From NCBI RefSeq assembly GCF_900112255.1, contig NZ_FOLE01000005.1, positions 62,001 through 126,000 of the forward strand: a stretch of DNA of 64,000 bases. The letters run 5' to 3'. Below the pieces are notes generated by a model. The model did not search any database, was not told the DNA's origin, and saw only the letters and a list, made by a program, of their open reading frames with translations. A program made the position numbers and the translations under genes. The stretch is from Flexibacter flexilis DSM 6793 (GTDB lineage Bacteria > Bacteroidota > Bacteroidia > Cytophagales > Flexibacteraceae). Shown in pieces: positions 35,301 to 44,012 of the stretch (within the stretch, counting starts at the first letter, position 1; each line of letters begins with the position of its first letter).

Positions 35301-36927
35301 CGCTGGTATCTGTCAGGAAAATAGCATCGTTGATATTTTCAAACGCCAACGATTGTTTGTGTAGGCTTTGAAAAATAAAATCTCGCTCAATGGCCACACC
35401 CACCAAGTTGGCCGCCATATTGATGAGATTAATATCTGTAGTAGAGGGCCTTAGGGCTTGTTTGTAAAACATCAAGAAACAAGCCACTACCTCGCCGTCT
35501 TGGGCTTGCACAGGCTTAATCCAGCAACTCATATAACCGTATTTTTGGGTCAGCTCTCGGTACGGAGTGGCCAAAGGGTCGGTTTGTAAGTTTTCGATAA
35601 TAATATCTTCTTGTTCGGAAATGGCTGCTGCCCATGGAGAATTTTTCTTTTCGGGCAAGGTTTCTTGCTCAATCAGGTGCGCCAAATCGTATGGCAAACG
35701 CGTAGTTGCGGCCAGTTTTAGGCTGCGATTCAGCGAATCAAAATAAAAAATAGCCGCCGCACTGCCCGTCAGGAAATATTGCACTCGCACACAGATTTGC
35801 TCCAAAATATGCGAAAGTGTCGCATTTCGGGCAATCATTTCCAATATATCTTTTTGGTAGTTAACAATTCGTTCCGAATATTTTTGCTGCGAAATATCGT
35901 TGGCATAAATATTCACGTAGCTGCCTTTTTCTACAAAAACAAAGAGCAACGAATATATTTTTCCACCAATCACCAACATCATTTGGCTCTGAGGCTCTTT
36001 TTCCGAAAGCTCGCCCACACGCCCCAACAAATTGTCAGGCATCCGACCACCAACAGTCGTAGTCCATTCTTCCAGTAGCACATTTGCCGCTTTGTTGGCG
36101 TACAAAATATCACCTTCACAACTCACACGCAAAACAGGATTTGGAGCTTCTGACGGGAATCGGGCTAGATTTTCTATTTCGCGTTGCGCCATTACACTTT
36201 CGGTAATATCGCGCAGTACAACCAAATTCAGTTGAGGCAAAAAATTAGCTTTTGCATTGTACTCCAAACACTTGCTTGTTTTTTTATCGGCAGAAAATAC
36301 CCATATTCTGCCCTCTTTTTCTTGGTGATCAAGAAAAACATGAAAATGTTCTCCAAAAATTTTATCCTTCCCTTCTCCCAAAAAATCTTTTAAATGAGTG
36401 GCTAATTGATCACCAAAAAGGGCGTAATAAAGCTGTTTGCTGGCCTGGTTTTGGTCTATAATTTTACCTGCATCATCAAAAATAATAATGGCTTCTTTGG
36501 TATTCTCGAACAAACTTCTGTAACGGCTTTGAGTTTCTACCAAATCTTGTTCGAGTTGATGGCGTTGGCAAGTGGTACGGATACACAAATCTAACTCACG
36601 CTCTTGTACAGGCTTGAGCAAATAGGCATAAGTTCCAATAGCATTGGCACGGTCAAAAGTCTCATCATCAGCGCAAGACGTGAGATAAATAATCGGTACG
36701 TTGATATAATTACGAATGCGTTTGGCCGCCTCAATACCGTCCATATCCCCCTCCAACATAATGTCCATCAACACTATATTTGGTTTTTCATTAAGAATTG
36801 CCCGTAGAGCAGCTTGCCCCGAACTGACCACTTCCAGCACCTGATGCCCCATATTAGTGAGTTTGATGCGAAGGTCTTGTGCCAATAAAGGTTGGTCTTC
36901 TACTATCAATATTTTTGCTTTGGCCAT
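32338..36927 (-). CDS. REC-PAS-GAF multidomain histidine kinase
   Basis: 1529 residues, no membrane segment, so a soluble sensor. REC at 1-125 with phospho-acceptor Asp55 (IVLMDIMLE) and Lys105; PAS at about 132-250 and 255-350; GAF 365-515; PAS 525-640, 645-765, 770-890; second GAF 905-1045; PAS 1052-1170 and 1175-1295; HisKA 1300-1365 with His1314 (YRASHDLRAPLRS); HATPase 1405-1520 with N box (LISNSIKY, Asn1427), GKGI and GSGLGLYI. Placing the receiver at the N-terminus means the kinase may be modulated by another kinase. Seven PAS copies suggest several signals. It follows bioF by 13 bases but no functional link is evident. Confidence 0.93.
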   Translation of the reverse strand: MAKAKILIVEDQPLLAQDLRIKLTNMGHQVLEVVSSGQAALRAILNEKPNIVLMDIMLEGDMDGIEAAKRIRNYINVPIIYLTSCADDETFDRANAIGTYAYLLKPVQERELDLCIRTTCQRHQLEQDLVETQSRYRSLFENTKEAIIIFDDAGKIIDQNQASKQLYYALFGDQLATHLKDFLGEGKDKIFGEHFHVFLDHQEKEGRIWVFSADKKTSKCLEYNAKANFLPQLNLVVLRDITESVMAQREIENLARFPSEAPNPVLRVSCEGDILYANKAANVLLEEWTTTVGGRMPDNLLGRVGELSEKEPQSQMMLVIGGKIYSLLFVFVEKGSYVNIYANDISQQKYSERIVNYQKDILEMIARNATLSHILEQICVRVQYFLTGSAAAIFYFDSLNRSLKLAATTRLPYDLAHLIEQETLPEKKNSPWAAAISEQEDIIIENLQTDPLATPYRELTQKYGYMSCWIKPVQAQDGEVVACFLMFYKQALRPSTTDINLINMAANLVGVAIERDFIFQSLHKQSLAFENINDAIFLTDTSGVITEWSPSAERVFGRRKNEIVGLTIKDTNLFEFTEGFEEFLTKDTLSRWSGELQYYSLLGEDGIVQLSIIRLLDIQDEYMGMLCVARDITQEKNVEIALKYSEANLKAIFDNTVQSFILINDKFEIAAFNRTARQISYALTGDFLQVGEPIVNYWYTEDKETLQDIMRRTMDGEYISYEEYITTRTGDSYWLEINFLPIYDSAKNITSICFTTLDIQDRKNTELALAESEARFRSLVQNSSDVIVIVSAKGYITYTSESAGRFLGYNPQDLLDNNLLDFVHPDDRDYVEVLIQNLADGMNATPPIEYRFLHQMGKYIHLESVCTNMLDEASVRGIVINSRDVEERKNSEETLKNIVRGVSDATGTDFFTSLVENMATYLNVSHVLISELVEERHSLRTLAYIKNSNIQPNFIYKAEHTPCADTLQQQMYYVEDNLQFLYPQDQWLLDENLETYLGIRLNNSKGEAIGLLCILDSKPFQNHDLAGSMLKIFSVRAAAELERIYTTDALIESQANLLSLIENTIDNIWAIDESYKLIAFNTAFSRDFEKYFGHQLTHGDVIINYCKGEWEGYYTRALSGEQFFVEIDQIYDEEIQNIEVYFNPISDEQGHVSGVSIFSRDITQRKQAENALRESEVNLVALIENTDDIIFSINANYQILAANSAFRRLHNLMFSRIIKPGVDFVHSLPTAYGQVWQEGFDKAKKGERVRQEIHYAHPKFPVHLEVSLNPIYSKGGMISGISIFARDITLRKQAENELKRTNFELDSFVYRASHDLRAPLRSVLGLINLLRIEESSQQREVYLGLMEKSINKLDTFISDLTHFSRNSRLSLNIEKVDFNAIIQDSLGNLRFMENAEKLAVELKIDQNVDFYSDISRISIVLQNLISNSIKYQRRDAGAMVTIEVKTSEFAATIIVEDNGKGIEEVYLERIFDMFFRASEESYGSGLGLYITKQVIEKLEGSVRVESEIGVGTTFIIKIPNLKSQIKILS

Positions 36928-37223
36928 CTGCGCTTAAAAAAACTTATACAATGGTTGAAATATAGCTTTGTACGAAAATACAATATTAACATAAGTTTCG
37001 TGCAGAAAAACAATATTTTTGTTTTTCTATTTTACTTCAGCGAACAAAGTGCGTGTGATGGTGGTTGCAATGTTTTATTTATGTCAAAATGCCATATTCT
37101 CACACAATGGCTTCATTTTTGCCACAAAGCCTGTATATTGCGCCGATTTTATTTTACCAAAAAAATATTCAATTCGGTAAGTTATTATTTTTCAATAAAT
37201 TAAATTTAAAATTCCTTTTGTAA

Positions 37224-38522
37224 ATGTTAGAAGGACTAATCATGGCGGGGCAGTTGCTCCTTGGCCTGACAATTTTGGTAGGCCTACACGAGTTGGGACA
37301 CCTTTTAGCTGCCAAACTCTTTGGTATGCGCGTAGAAAAGTACTCTATTGGTTTCCCGCCTAAAATTTGGGGCTTTCAATGGGGCGAAACAGAATACTCT
37401 TTTGGAGCGATTCCATTGGGTGGTTTTGTAAAAATTTCGGGCATGATAGACGAGTCTTTGGACTTGGAAAGTATGCAAAAAGACCCAGAACCTTGGGAAT
37501 TTCGCGCCAAACCCGCTTGGCAACGCCTTATCGTGATGTTGGGCGGTATCATCGTCAATGTGATTACGGGTGTCGTGATTTTCATTGCGTGGTTGGCCTA
37601 CTATGGCGAAAGTTATTTGCCTGTTTCGCAAGCCAAATATGGCATTATTGCACATCCTGCGGCACAAAAAATGGGCTTTCAGGACGGCGATAAAATCTTG
37701 AAAATCAACGGACAAGCGGTACATTCTTTCGATGAAGTAGCCAAGCCCGATTTGTTTATGAACGACGGCACGCGCTACACCATCGACCGCAACGGTCAAA
37801 TCATGGATTTGGCAGTACCCAAAGGTTTCATGGACGTAATTTCATCGGCAAAAGGAGCTTTCGTAGAACCGCGTATGCCGTTCGTGGTGGACATGGTTGC
37901 GCCGAACACTGGCGCGGAAAAAGCTGGCGTAAAAACTGGCGATAAAATCCTGACTATCAACAATAAAGAAACTGCTTATTTCCAAGAACTCAAACGCGTG
38001 TTGGAAACCGAAAAAGGCAAAACCGTAGATTTAGGCATTTTACGCGGCACAGAAACGCTACACCTGAAAGCCGAAATCAGCGGCGACGGAACATTGGGTT
38101 TTCAACCTAAATTTTTGCTGAAAGACTCTACGCGTCATTACGGTTTCGGAACGTGCGTGAGCAAAGGCAGTGGTATGGCTTTCGGTTTGGTGGCCATGCA
38201 AGTAAAAGCCTTTGGCAAAATGTTTTCGGGCGAAATTTCTCCAACCAAATCGTTGAGCGGACCTATTGGGATAGCCAAACAATTTGGCGGCGTTTGGATT
38301 TGGCAAAAATTCTGGTACTTAGTTGGCTTCTTGTCGATGGTCTTGGCTTTTATGAACTTGTTGCCAATTCCTGCCCTTGATGGTGGCCACGTGGTATTTT
38401 TGACTTACGAAATCATTAGTGGTCGCAAACCTTCGGACAAAGTGCTGGAAAACGCCCAAAAAGTTGGCATGATTCTGTTGCTTTCGCTAATGGCTTTTGC
38501 TTTCCTCAACGATTTACTTTAG
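37224..38522 (+). CDS. rseP: RIP metalloprotease RseP
   Basis: Membrane-embedded site-2 zinc protease (M50B) that cuts transmembrane anti-sigma factors or signal peptides. His22-ExxH26 (VGLHELGHLLAAK) lies in the first helix, two PDZ domains occupy about 125-290, and NLLPIPALDGGH near residue 375 gives the third ligand. 432 residues, normal. Starts with no Shine-Dalgarno. Its terminator is shared with the convergent Rpn gene. Confidence 0.95.
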   Translation: MLEGLIMAGQLLLGLTILVGLHELGHLLAAKLFGMRVEKYSIGFPPKIWGFQWGETEYSFGAIPLGGFVKISGMIDESLDLESMQKDPEPWEFRAKPAWQRLIVMLGGIIVNVITGVVIFIAWLAYYGESYLPVSQAKYGIIAHPAAQKMGFQDGDKILKINGQAVHSFDEVAKPDLFMNDGTRYTIDRNGQIMDLAVPKGFMDVISSAKGAFVEPRMPFVVDMVAPNTGAEKAGVKTGDKILTINNKETAYFQELKRVLETEKGKTVDLGILRGTETLHLKAEISGDGTLGFQPKFLLKDSTRHYGFGTCVSKGSGMAFGLVAMQVKAFGKMFSGEISPTKSLSGPIGIAKQFGGVWIWQKFWYLVGFLSMVLAFMNLLPIPALDGGHVVFLTYEIISGRKPSDKVLENAQKVGMILLLSLMAFAFLNDLL

Positions 38523-38544
38523 GCTATCGCTTTGATTTATAAGC

Positions 38545-38585
38545 AAAAAGCCGAGCTACTAATGATAAGTAGCTCGGCTTTTTTA
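38545..38585. terminator. Bidirectional terminator rseP / Rpn gene
   Basis: Perfect 16-base-pair stem, AAAAAGCCGAGCTACT / AGTAGCTCGGCTTTTT, with a seven-base loop and T's on both strands. Confidence 0.9.
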
Positions 38586-39440
38586 TATTTCTTGGTTTTT
38601 AACTTTCTGCACAAATTCAAGGGGCATATCAAAATCTTCGGCGATTTCAGCTACAGTTAGTTTACCACGCTGCAAAGCCTTCTGAATGCCTTTAATAGTT
38701 GTTTCTAAGCGACCTTCTTCCCGACCTTCCTCTTTGGCCGTATCCAGTGAGTTTTTGACATCGCGGTAATATTTGAGACTGTCTTCATAGGCGGTGCGTT
38801 CGGAGTCATTTAGTTTGGCTAATTCTGCTGTTTCAAAGGCTTTAGTAAAAACTTTCTCTTGCAATCGTGCTGGGCGATTTTGCAGCTTATGCAAATTCTT
38901 TAGCAAATATAACCACTTGTCTTCCAGTGTTTCCAACTCATTTTCTGATTTCCGAAAATTCGGCATCTGCAAATACAAAAACGTGAGTTTGTCATAAAAA
39001 ACGCGTTTACGATGCTCATCCATGAGCTTGACGCTCATTTTCAAATCATTTCTGTTTTCATCTTCAAAACAAAAATCCAGAATCGCCACCGTATAAACGG
39101 CATTTAACTCATAGTTCCAGTCACCTTTTTCCGCCTGTTCTTGTATCGGGAAAGTAGCGTAAAACAAGGAACGGTCTTTAAAGAAACTTTGACGCGCTTT
39201 TTGCAGTTCCACGATGAATTTTTCTCCTGCTTCATTTTCGCAATACAAGTCAAAAATAACTTTTCTATCCAAATCCGACGCGCCCAAATGTTCGGTTTTC
39301 TTGTAGGTAAGTTCTACGATATTGAGTTTTAATATTTCATTTAAAAAGCTCATTAACAAGTCTTTGTTCGGTTCAGAGCCGAATAATTTCTTAAAACCAA
39401 AGTCCGTAAATGGATTGATATATTTTTCTTGCGTGGTCAT
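38583..39440 (-). CDS. Rpn family PD-(D/E)XK nuclease (transposase-like)
   Basis: 285 residues from the ATG at 39440. YINPFTDFGFKKLFGSEPNKDLLMSFLNEILKL is the fixed start of the Rpn/PDDEXK_2 family; the nuclease centre is Asp64 (VIFDLYCENEAGEKFIVELQK) with Glu78-x-Gln80. E. coli Rpn members promote RecA-independent recombination. The C-terminus ends in a short helix with DSERTAYEDSLKYYRDVKNSLD and EGREEGR. Multi-copy in Bacteroidota, so likely mobile or horizontally transferred; no terminal inverted repeats were found. Confidence 0.88.
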   Translation of the reverse strand: MTTQEKYINPFTDFGFKKLFGSEPNKDLLMSFLNEILKLNIVELTYKKTEHLGASDLDRKVIFDLYCENEAGEKFIVELQKARQSFFKDRSLFYATFPIQEQAEKGDWNYELNAVYTVAILDFCFEDENRNDLKMSVKLMDEHRKRVFYDKLTFLYLQMPNFRKSENELETLEDKWLYLLKNLHKLQNRPARLQEKVFTKAFETAELAKLNDSERTAYEDSLKYYRDVKNSLDTAKEEGREEGRLETTIKGIQKALQRGKLTVAEIAEDFDMPLEFVQKVKNQEI

Positions 39441-39564
39441 GGGGCAAAGCGACAAAATTACAAGTGCAAGTTACAAATTTATTGGTATAAGATTCTTTTT
39501 TAAAAACAGAATGGTAGCAATACATCTTCCTTGCCTTTTCCCGCAGCCTCTCACAATTTTTACT

Positions 39565-39572
39565 TACCTTTG
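39565..39572 (+). promoter_or_regulatory. -7 promoter element of purM
   Basis: TACCTTTG matches TAnnTTTG exactly, about 103 bases before the purM start. It is followed by AGGCCTGTT, one base different from the stretch after the gcvT element. A clean -33 element was not seen. Confidence 0.5.
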
Positions 39573-39674
39573 AGGCCTGTTAGGGCTGTTGCGCCCCTTT
39601 TGGCGATTTGAAATCCATTTGTTTATCAATATTTTAACACAATTTTTGGCCTAATTCTCCATTTCCCCCAAAAG

Positions 39675-40847
39675 ATGATGCGCTACACACAAAGAGGAGT
39701 TTCTGCTTCCAAAGAAGATGTTCATGCGGCCATTAGCCACTTGGACAAAGGTTTGTTTCCGAAGGCTTTTTGCAAAATCGTACCCGACTTGCTGGGCGGC
39801 GATGAGGCATTTTGCAACCTCATGCACGCCGACGGCGCAGGGACTAAATCCTCGCTGGCTTATATGTATTGGCGCGAAACTGGCGACCTTTCCGTTTGGC
39901 GAGGCATTGCCCAAGATGCCGTCGTGATGAATACCGACGATTTGCTTTGCGTGGGTGCAACCGACAACATTTTGCTTTCTTCCACCATTGGCCGAAACAA
40001 AAAACTTATTCCAGGCGAAGTAATCGCGGCCATCATTCAGGGCACGGAAGAAGTGCTGGAAATGTTGCGTTCGCATGGCGTGGGCATTCATAGCACTGGC
40101 GGCGAAACTGCCGATTTGGGCGATTTGGTGCGCACTGTGGTAGTGGACAGCACCGTAACGGCTCGCATGCGCCGCACCGACATCATCGACAACGCGAACA
40201 TCAAAGCTGGACAAGTGATTGTCGGGCTGGCATCGTTCGGACAAGCCCATTACGAAACCGAATACAACGCAGGCATGGGCAGCAATGGCCTTACGTCGGC
40301 ACGTCATGACGTGTTTCATAAATCTTTGGCCGCGCGTTATCCAGAAAGTTTTGACAATGCCATTGATGAAGAACTGGTTTACACAGGCAGCCGCCAACTC
40401 ACCGACAGCTACGAAGATTTGCCGATAAACGTGGGCAAAGCCGTGCTTTCACCTACGCGCACTTACGCGCCTGTCGTGAAGGCAGTGTTAGCCGAACATC
40501 GCGCACAAGTGGCTGGTATGGTGCATTGTAGCGGCGGCGGACAAACCAAAGTATTGCATTTCGTGGACAATTTGCACGTAGTGAAAAATAATTTGTTCGA
40601 CGTGCCGCCACTGTTCCGACTCATTCAGCAAGAAAGCCAAACGCCTTGGGACGAAATGTACAAAGTGTTTAACATGGGACATCGTTTGGAATTTTATACC
40701 GACGAGCAAACCGCCCAAAGCATTATACAAATTTCGGAAAGTTTCGGGATAGCCGCCCAAATCATTGGCCACACCGAAGCCCACGACAACGGCAAAAAGC
40801 TCACTATCAGCAGCCCTAAAGGTCAATTCGTTTGGGATAAAGCCTAA
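39675..40847 (+). CDS. purM: Phosphoribosylformylglycinamidine cyclo-ligase (AIR synthase)
   Basis: 390 residues. Fifth step of purine synthesis, closing the imidazole ring from FGAM with ATP. RYTQRGVSASKEDVHAAI, then MHADGAGTKSSLAYMYW, the ATP-binding core VWRGIAQDAVVMNTDDLLCVGA, and HSTGGETADLGDLVRT. This is the longer (about 390) form seen in Bacteroidota. ATG occurs at 39675 and 39678; either could be used. It is monocistronic, with its own promoter and terminator. Confidence 0.92.
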   Translation: MMRYTQRGVSASKEDVHAAISHLDKGLFPKAFCKIVPDLLGGDEAFCNLMHADGAGTKSSLAYMYWRETGDLSVWRGIAQDAVVMNTDDLLCVGATDNILLSSTIGRNKKLIPGEVIAAIIQGTEEVLEMLRSHGVGIHSTGGETADLGDLVRTVVVDSTVTARMRRTDIIDNANIKAGQVIVGLASFGQAHYETEYNAGMGSNGLTSARHDVFHKSLAARYPESFDNAIDEELVYTGSRQLTDSYEDLPINVGKAVLSPTRTYAPVVKAVLAEHRAQVAGMVHCSGGGQTKVLHFVDNLHVVKNNLFDVPPLFRLIQQESQTPWDEMYKVFNMGHRLEFYTDEQTAQSIIQISESFGIAAQIIGHTEAHDNGKKLTISSPKGQFVWDKA

Positions 40848-40867
40848 TTTTTATTTTTTGAATAATC

Positions 40868-40909
40868 AAACCTTATAGGATTCAAACGCCTATAAGGTTT
40901 TCCTTTTTT
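40868..40909 (+). terminator. Terminator of purM
   Basis: Stem AAACCTTATAGG / CCTATAAGGTTT with a nine-base loop followed by TTCCTTTTTT, just 14 bases before hemW. Confidence 0.85.
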
Positions 40910-40922
40910 AGTTTAGAAGAGC

Positions 40923-42053
40923 ATGGCAGGCATTTATTTACATATTCCCTTTTGCAAACAGGCGTGTTATTACTGCGACTTTCATTTTAGCACCAACACC
41001 CAACTCAAAGCCGATTTGGTGGCAGCCATGCGCCAAGAATTGCAGTTACAAAAAAATTATTTGCAAGGCCAAACCATCGAAACCATTTACTTTGGTGGCG
41101 GTACGCCTTCGCTGCTTTCGCAAGCCGAATTGGATAGTTTGTTAGAAACCATTTACCAGCATTTTAGCGTAACGGCACAACCCGAAATTAGCCTTGAAGC
41201 CAACCCCGACGATTTGAATTTGGAGAAAATCCGTAGCCTGCAAGCAACTGGCATTAACCGCCTGAGCATTGGCATACAGACTTTTAACAACGAAAATCTA
41301 ACGTACTTGCACAGAGCACACAACGCCACGCAAGCAAGCCTCTGCGTACAGCAAGCACAAGACACGGGCATCAGCAACATTAGCATAGATTTGATTTACG
41401 CCATTCCGCACCCCGACACGACGCGCATTTGGGAGCAAGATTTGGCAACGGCTATCGGCTTGGGCGTGCCGCACATTTCGTCGTATTGTCTTACGATAGA
41501 ATCGCGCACGGCGTTTGGTAATTGGCTAAAAAATGGCAAAATTAAGCCCATAGACGAGGACACCGCCGCGCTGCATTTCGAAATGCTCACCGACAGGCTC
41601 ACGGCGGCAGGTTTTGAACATTACGAAGTATCGAATTTTGCGCAACCCGAAATGTATTCGCGCCATAACACCAGTTACTGGCAACAAAAGCCGTATTTGG
41701 GCGTAGGGCCAAGCGCACATTCTTTTGATTTGGTGTCGCGGCAATACAACGTAGCCAACAACGCGCAGTATATCAAGGCTTTGCAACAAAACGAAATTCC
41801 TGCCACCAAAGAAATTTTGAGTCGCGCCGACCGCGTGAATGAGTACATACTGACCACGTTGCGCACGCAATGGGGCTGCGATTTGAGTTATTTGGCCACA
41901 AATTTAGATTTGAATTTGGCCGAGACTGCTGCCCAACAGCTGCAACAATGGCAGGCCAACGGCTGGGCTACGCTTTCGGGCAACGTGCTCAAACTCACCA
42001 CGCAAGGCAAGTTGCTGGCCGACGGTCTGGCCTCTGATTTGTTTATTGATTAA
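40923..42053 (+). CDS. hemW: Radical SAM haem chaperone HemW
   Basis: 376 residues. Cys11-x3-Cys15-x2-Cys18 (HIPFCKQACYYCDF) binds the 4Fe-4S cluster. GGGTPSLL, LEANPDD, RLSIGIQTFN, SIDLIYAIPHP and EVSNFAQPEMYSRHNTSYW are diagnostic of HemW (the HemN-like protein that supplies haem), and the C-terminal domain has LRTQWGCDLSYL. True HemN has an extra cysteine pattern that is not present. Likely cotranscribed with the response regulator 8 bases downstream. Confidence 0.9.
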   Translation: MAGIYLHIPFCKQACYYCDFHFSTNTQLKADLVAAMRQELQLQKNYLQGQTIETIYFGGGTPSLLSQAELDSLLETIYQHFSVTAQPEISLEANPDDLNLEKIRSLQATGINRLSIGIQTFNNENLTYLHRAHNATQASLCVQQAQDTGISNISIDLIYAIPHPDTTRIWEQDLATAIGLGVPHISSYCLTIESRTAFGNWLKNGKIKPIDEDTAALHFEMLTDRLTAAGFEHYEVSNFAQPEMYSRHNTSYWQQKPYLGVGPSAHSFDLVSRQYNVANNAQYIKALQQNEIPATKEILSRADRVNEYILTTLRTQWGCDLSYLATNLDLNLAETAAQQLQQWQANGWATLSGNVLKLTTQGKLLADGLASDLFID

Positions 42054-42061
42054 ATGAAAAA

Positions 42062-42775
42062 ATGCAAAACAAAGCTACAATTCTATTAGTTGAAGACGAT
42101 GTAAATTTGGGGTTTGTGATTAAAGACACGCTCGAAGAAGAAGGCTTTGCCGTCACGCATTGCCCCGACGGTGCGGCAGGTGCAACGGCGTTTGCCACCC
42201 AAACTTTTGATTTGTGTGTATTGGACGTAATGCTTCCGCTCAAAGATGGCTTTACGTTGGCTTCCGAAATCAGAGCCCAAAACCAACAAATGCCGATTAT
42301 TTTCCTTACAGCCAAAGCCCTGAAAGAAGACCGTTTGCATGGCTTTCGGCTCGGCGCAGACGACTACATCACCAAGCCGTTTAGCATCGAGGAACTTATT
42401 TTGAGAATTGAAGTTTTCTTGAGAAGAAGCAAACCCGCAGCAAGCACCCAAACGCCTATTAATCAAAACAATAACGAAATACTTTCGGTAGGTCAATACG
42501 TTTTGGAATGCAACAATTTGCAATTACAACACGCCGCCCAAACCCAACAACTCACCCAACGGGAAGCGGATTTACTCAAAATTTTCATTCTGAATCTTAA
42601 CCAAACTTTGCGCCGCGACTACATTCTCAAAGCCTTGTGGGGCAACGACGATTATTTCAATGGTCGCAGTTTGGATGTGTTCATTTCTAAGCTCCGTAAA
42701 TATTTGCGCCACGACGACCGAATAGAAATCGTAAACGTGCACGGCGTTGGCTTTCGGCTTATTGTCCGCGAATAA
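42062..42775 (+). CDS. OmpR-type response regulator
   Basis: 237 residues. Receiver with Asp10-Asp11-like acidic pocket (LLVEDDVNLG), phospho-acceptor Asp55 (VLDVMLPLKDG), Lys in FLTAKALK and ADDYITKPF. Winged-helix effector at about 140-235 (TQREADLLKIFILNLNQTLRRDYILKALWG, GRSLDVFISKLRKYL, IVNVHGVGFRLIV). Its probable partner is the histidine kinase on the opposite strand at 45372-46649, which has the matching HisKA type; a LytS/LytTR pair and a GNAT gene lie between. Confidence 0.92.
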   Translation: MQNKATILLVEDDVNLGFVIKDTLEEEGFAVTHCPDGAAGATAFATQTFDLCVLDVMLPLKDGFTLASEIRAQNQQMPIIFLTAKALKEDRLHGFRLGADDYITKPFSIEELILRIEVFLRRSKPAASTQTPINQNNNEILSVGQYVLECNNLQLQHAAQTQQLTQREADLLKIFILNLNQTLRRDYILKALWGNDDYFNGRSLDVFISKLRKYLRHDDRIEIVNVHGVGFRLIVRE

Positions 42776-42881
42776 AGCAATGTATACACTTCAATACGCA
42801 TTTGAAGCATTTGCACACATAATCAATACGGTTTGCGCTATTAAAATTGATTTCCCTCACCAAATTAAGTTGTTTTGTAAT

Positions 42882-43994
42882 ATGAAAATCGGACATTCTA
42901 TCTTCTTTCCGCGTCGGGAACACCAAGTTTTTGTTCCTACATTTTCTAAGCGTTGCCCACATTCGCACACGCTCCTGACCACTTGGCGACCTGTCAAAGC
43001 ACCCAACCGCTACCAAATCATTGTAGGTTATGGAATTATCAGCGGTTTGATGCGCTATTTCATGTTCCCGCAATATGCCATCGAATTGCATTTGTTGGTA
43101 TTTGCCGTTTTTACCGTTGGCCTCACCATTACGTGGGACATGGTGCGACTGCTTTCCGAGTATTTAGACAAAAAAATGCCTTACGAGCGGGGCATTATGC
43201 AACGTGTTGTCCTGCAAATTTCGATAAGTCTGCTGTTTACTATATTCTTCCGTAAACTTTGGGTCGCGCTCATGGTTCATTTGTTCCCGCATGAGTTTAA
43301 CATTCCGATTCTAAAGCACATTATTTTCTTCATAGATATTCTTATCACCTTGGTAATCAACGCTAATTATATTTCGCTTTATTTCTTTAGGGAATGGAAA
43401 AAGTCGGCAGTACAGGCCGAACGCCTCCAAAAAGAACGCGCACAAGTGCAGTTCGATAACCTAAAAAACCAACTCAATCCACATTTTCTGTTTAATAGCC
43501 TTACTTCGCTCAATAGCTTAATATTTGACAATCAGCAACTTGCTTCTGACTTCTTAAAGCACCTTTCGCGCGTGTATCGCTATGTGCTCCAAACCAAAGA
43601 CCGTGAGTTGGTGAGCTTGAGCACGGAACTGGATTTTATTAGCAACTATGTTTTCTTGCTCAAAACCCGTTTTGAAGAAATGTTACGCATTGATTTTGAT
43701 GTTCCAGAAGACCAACTGGAAAAGCAAATCGCGCCTGTTACGCTTCAAATTTTGATAGAAAACGCCATCAAGCACAACATCATCAGCGAATCAAAGCATT
43801 TGCGGATTCATATTTATATCCAAAACGATTATTTGGTAGTAGAAAACAATCTGCAACGCAAAACGCTTGTAGAGGATTCGAACAAGACAGGCCTTGAAAA
43901 TATGCAAAACCTTTATAGCTTCTACAGTGCCGACCGCAAGGTATTGATAGAAGAAACGGCTACATCTTTCGCCGTGAAATTACCTTTATTATAA
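42882..43994 (+). CDS. LytS-type membrane histidine kinase
   Basis: 370 residues from the ATG at 42882. Three or four membrane helices (about 45-65, 70-92, 108-135, 145-167), then a short coil and the His_kinase domain of the LytS class: NLKNQLNPHFLFNSLTSLNSLI with phospho-His201, and a HATPase domain (ENAIKHNI, TGLENMQNLY). The + frame also extends upstream through a TTG at 42747 inside the regulator gene; an ATG at 42780 is possible but adds a non-conserved tail. The LytTR regulator follows 18 bases later. Confidence 0.88.
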   Translation: MKIGHSIFFPRREHQVFVPTFSKRCPHSHTLLTTWRPVKAPNRYQIIVGYGIISGLMRYFMFPQYAIELHLLVFAVFTVGLTITWDMVRLLSEYLDKKMPYERGIMQRVVLQISISLLFTIFFRKLWVALMVHLFPHEFNIPILKHIIFFIDILITLVINANYISLYFFREWKKSAVQAERLQKERAQVQFDNLKNQLNPHFLFNSLTSLNSLIFDNQQLASDFLKHLSRVYRYVLQTKDRELVSLSTELDFISNYVFLLKTRFEEMLRIDFDVPEDQLEKQIAPVTLQILIENAIKHNIISESKHLRIHIYIQNDYLVVENNLQRKTLVEDSNKTGLENMQNLYSFYSADRKVLIEETATSFAVKLPLL

Positions 43995-44012
43995 AACCAA
44001 CCAGCTACAATT

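Noticed and set aside
38583-39440. Complete insertion sequence around the Rpn-type gene
   Set aside because: No terminal inverted repeats or target duplications were seen around it; the flanks are a shared terminator and the purM promoter.
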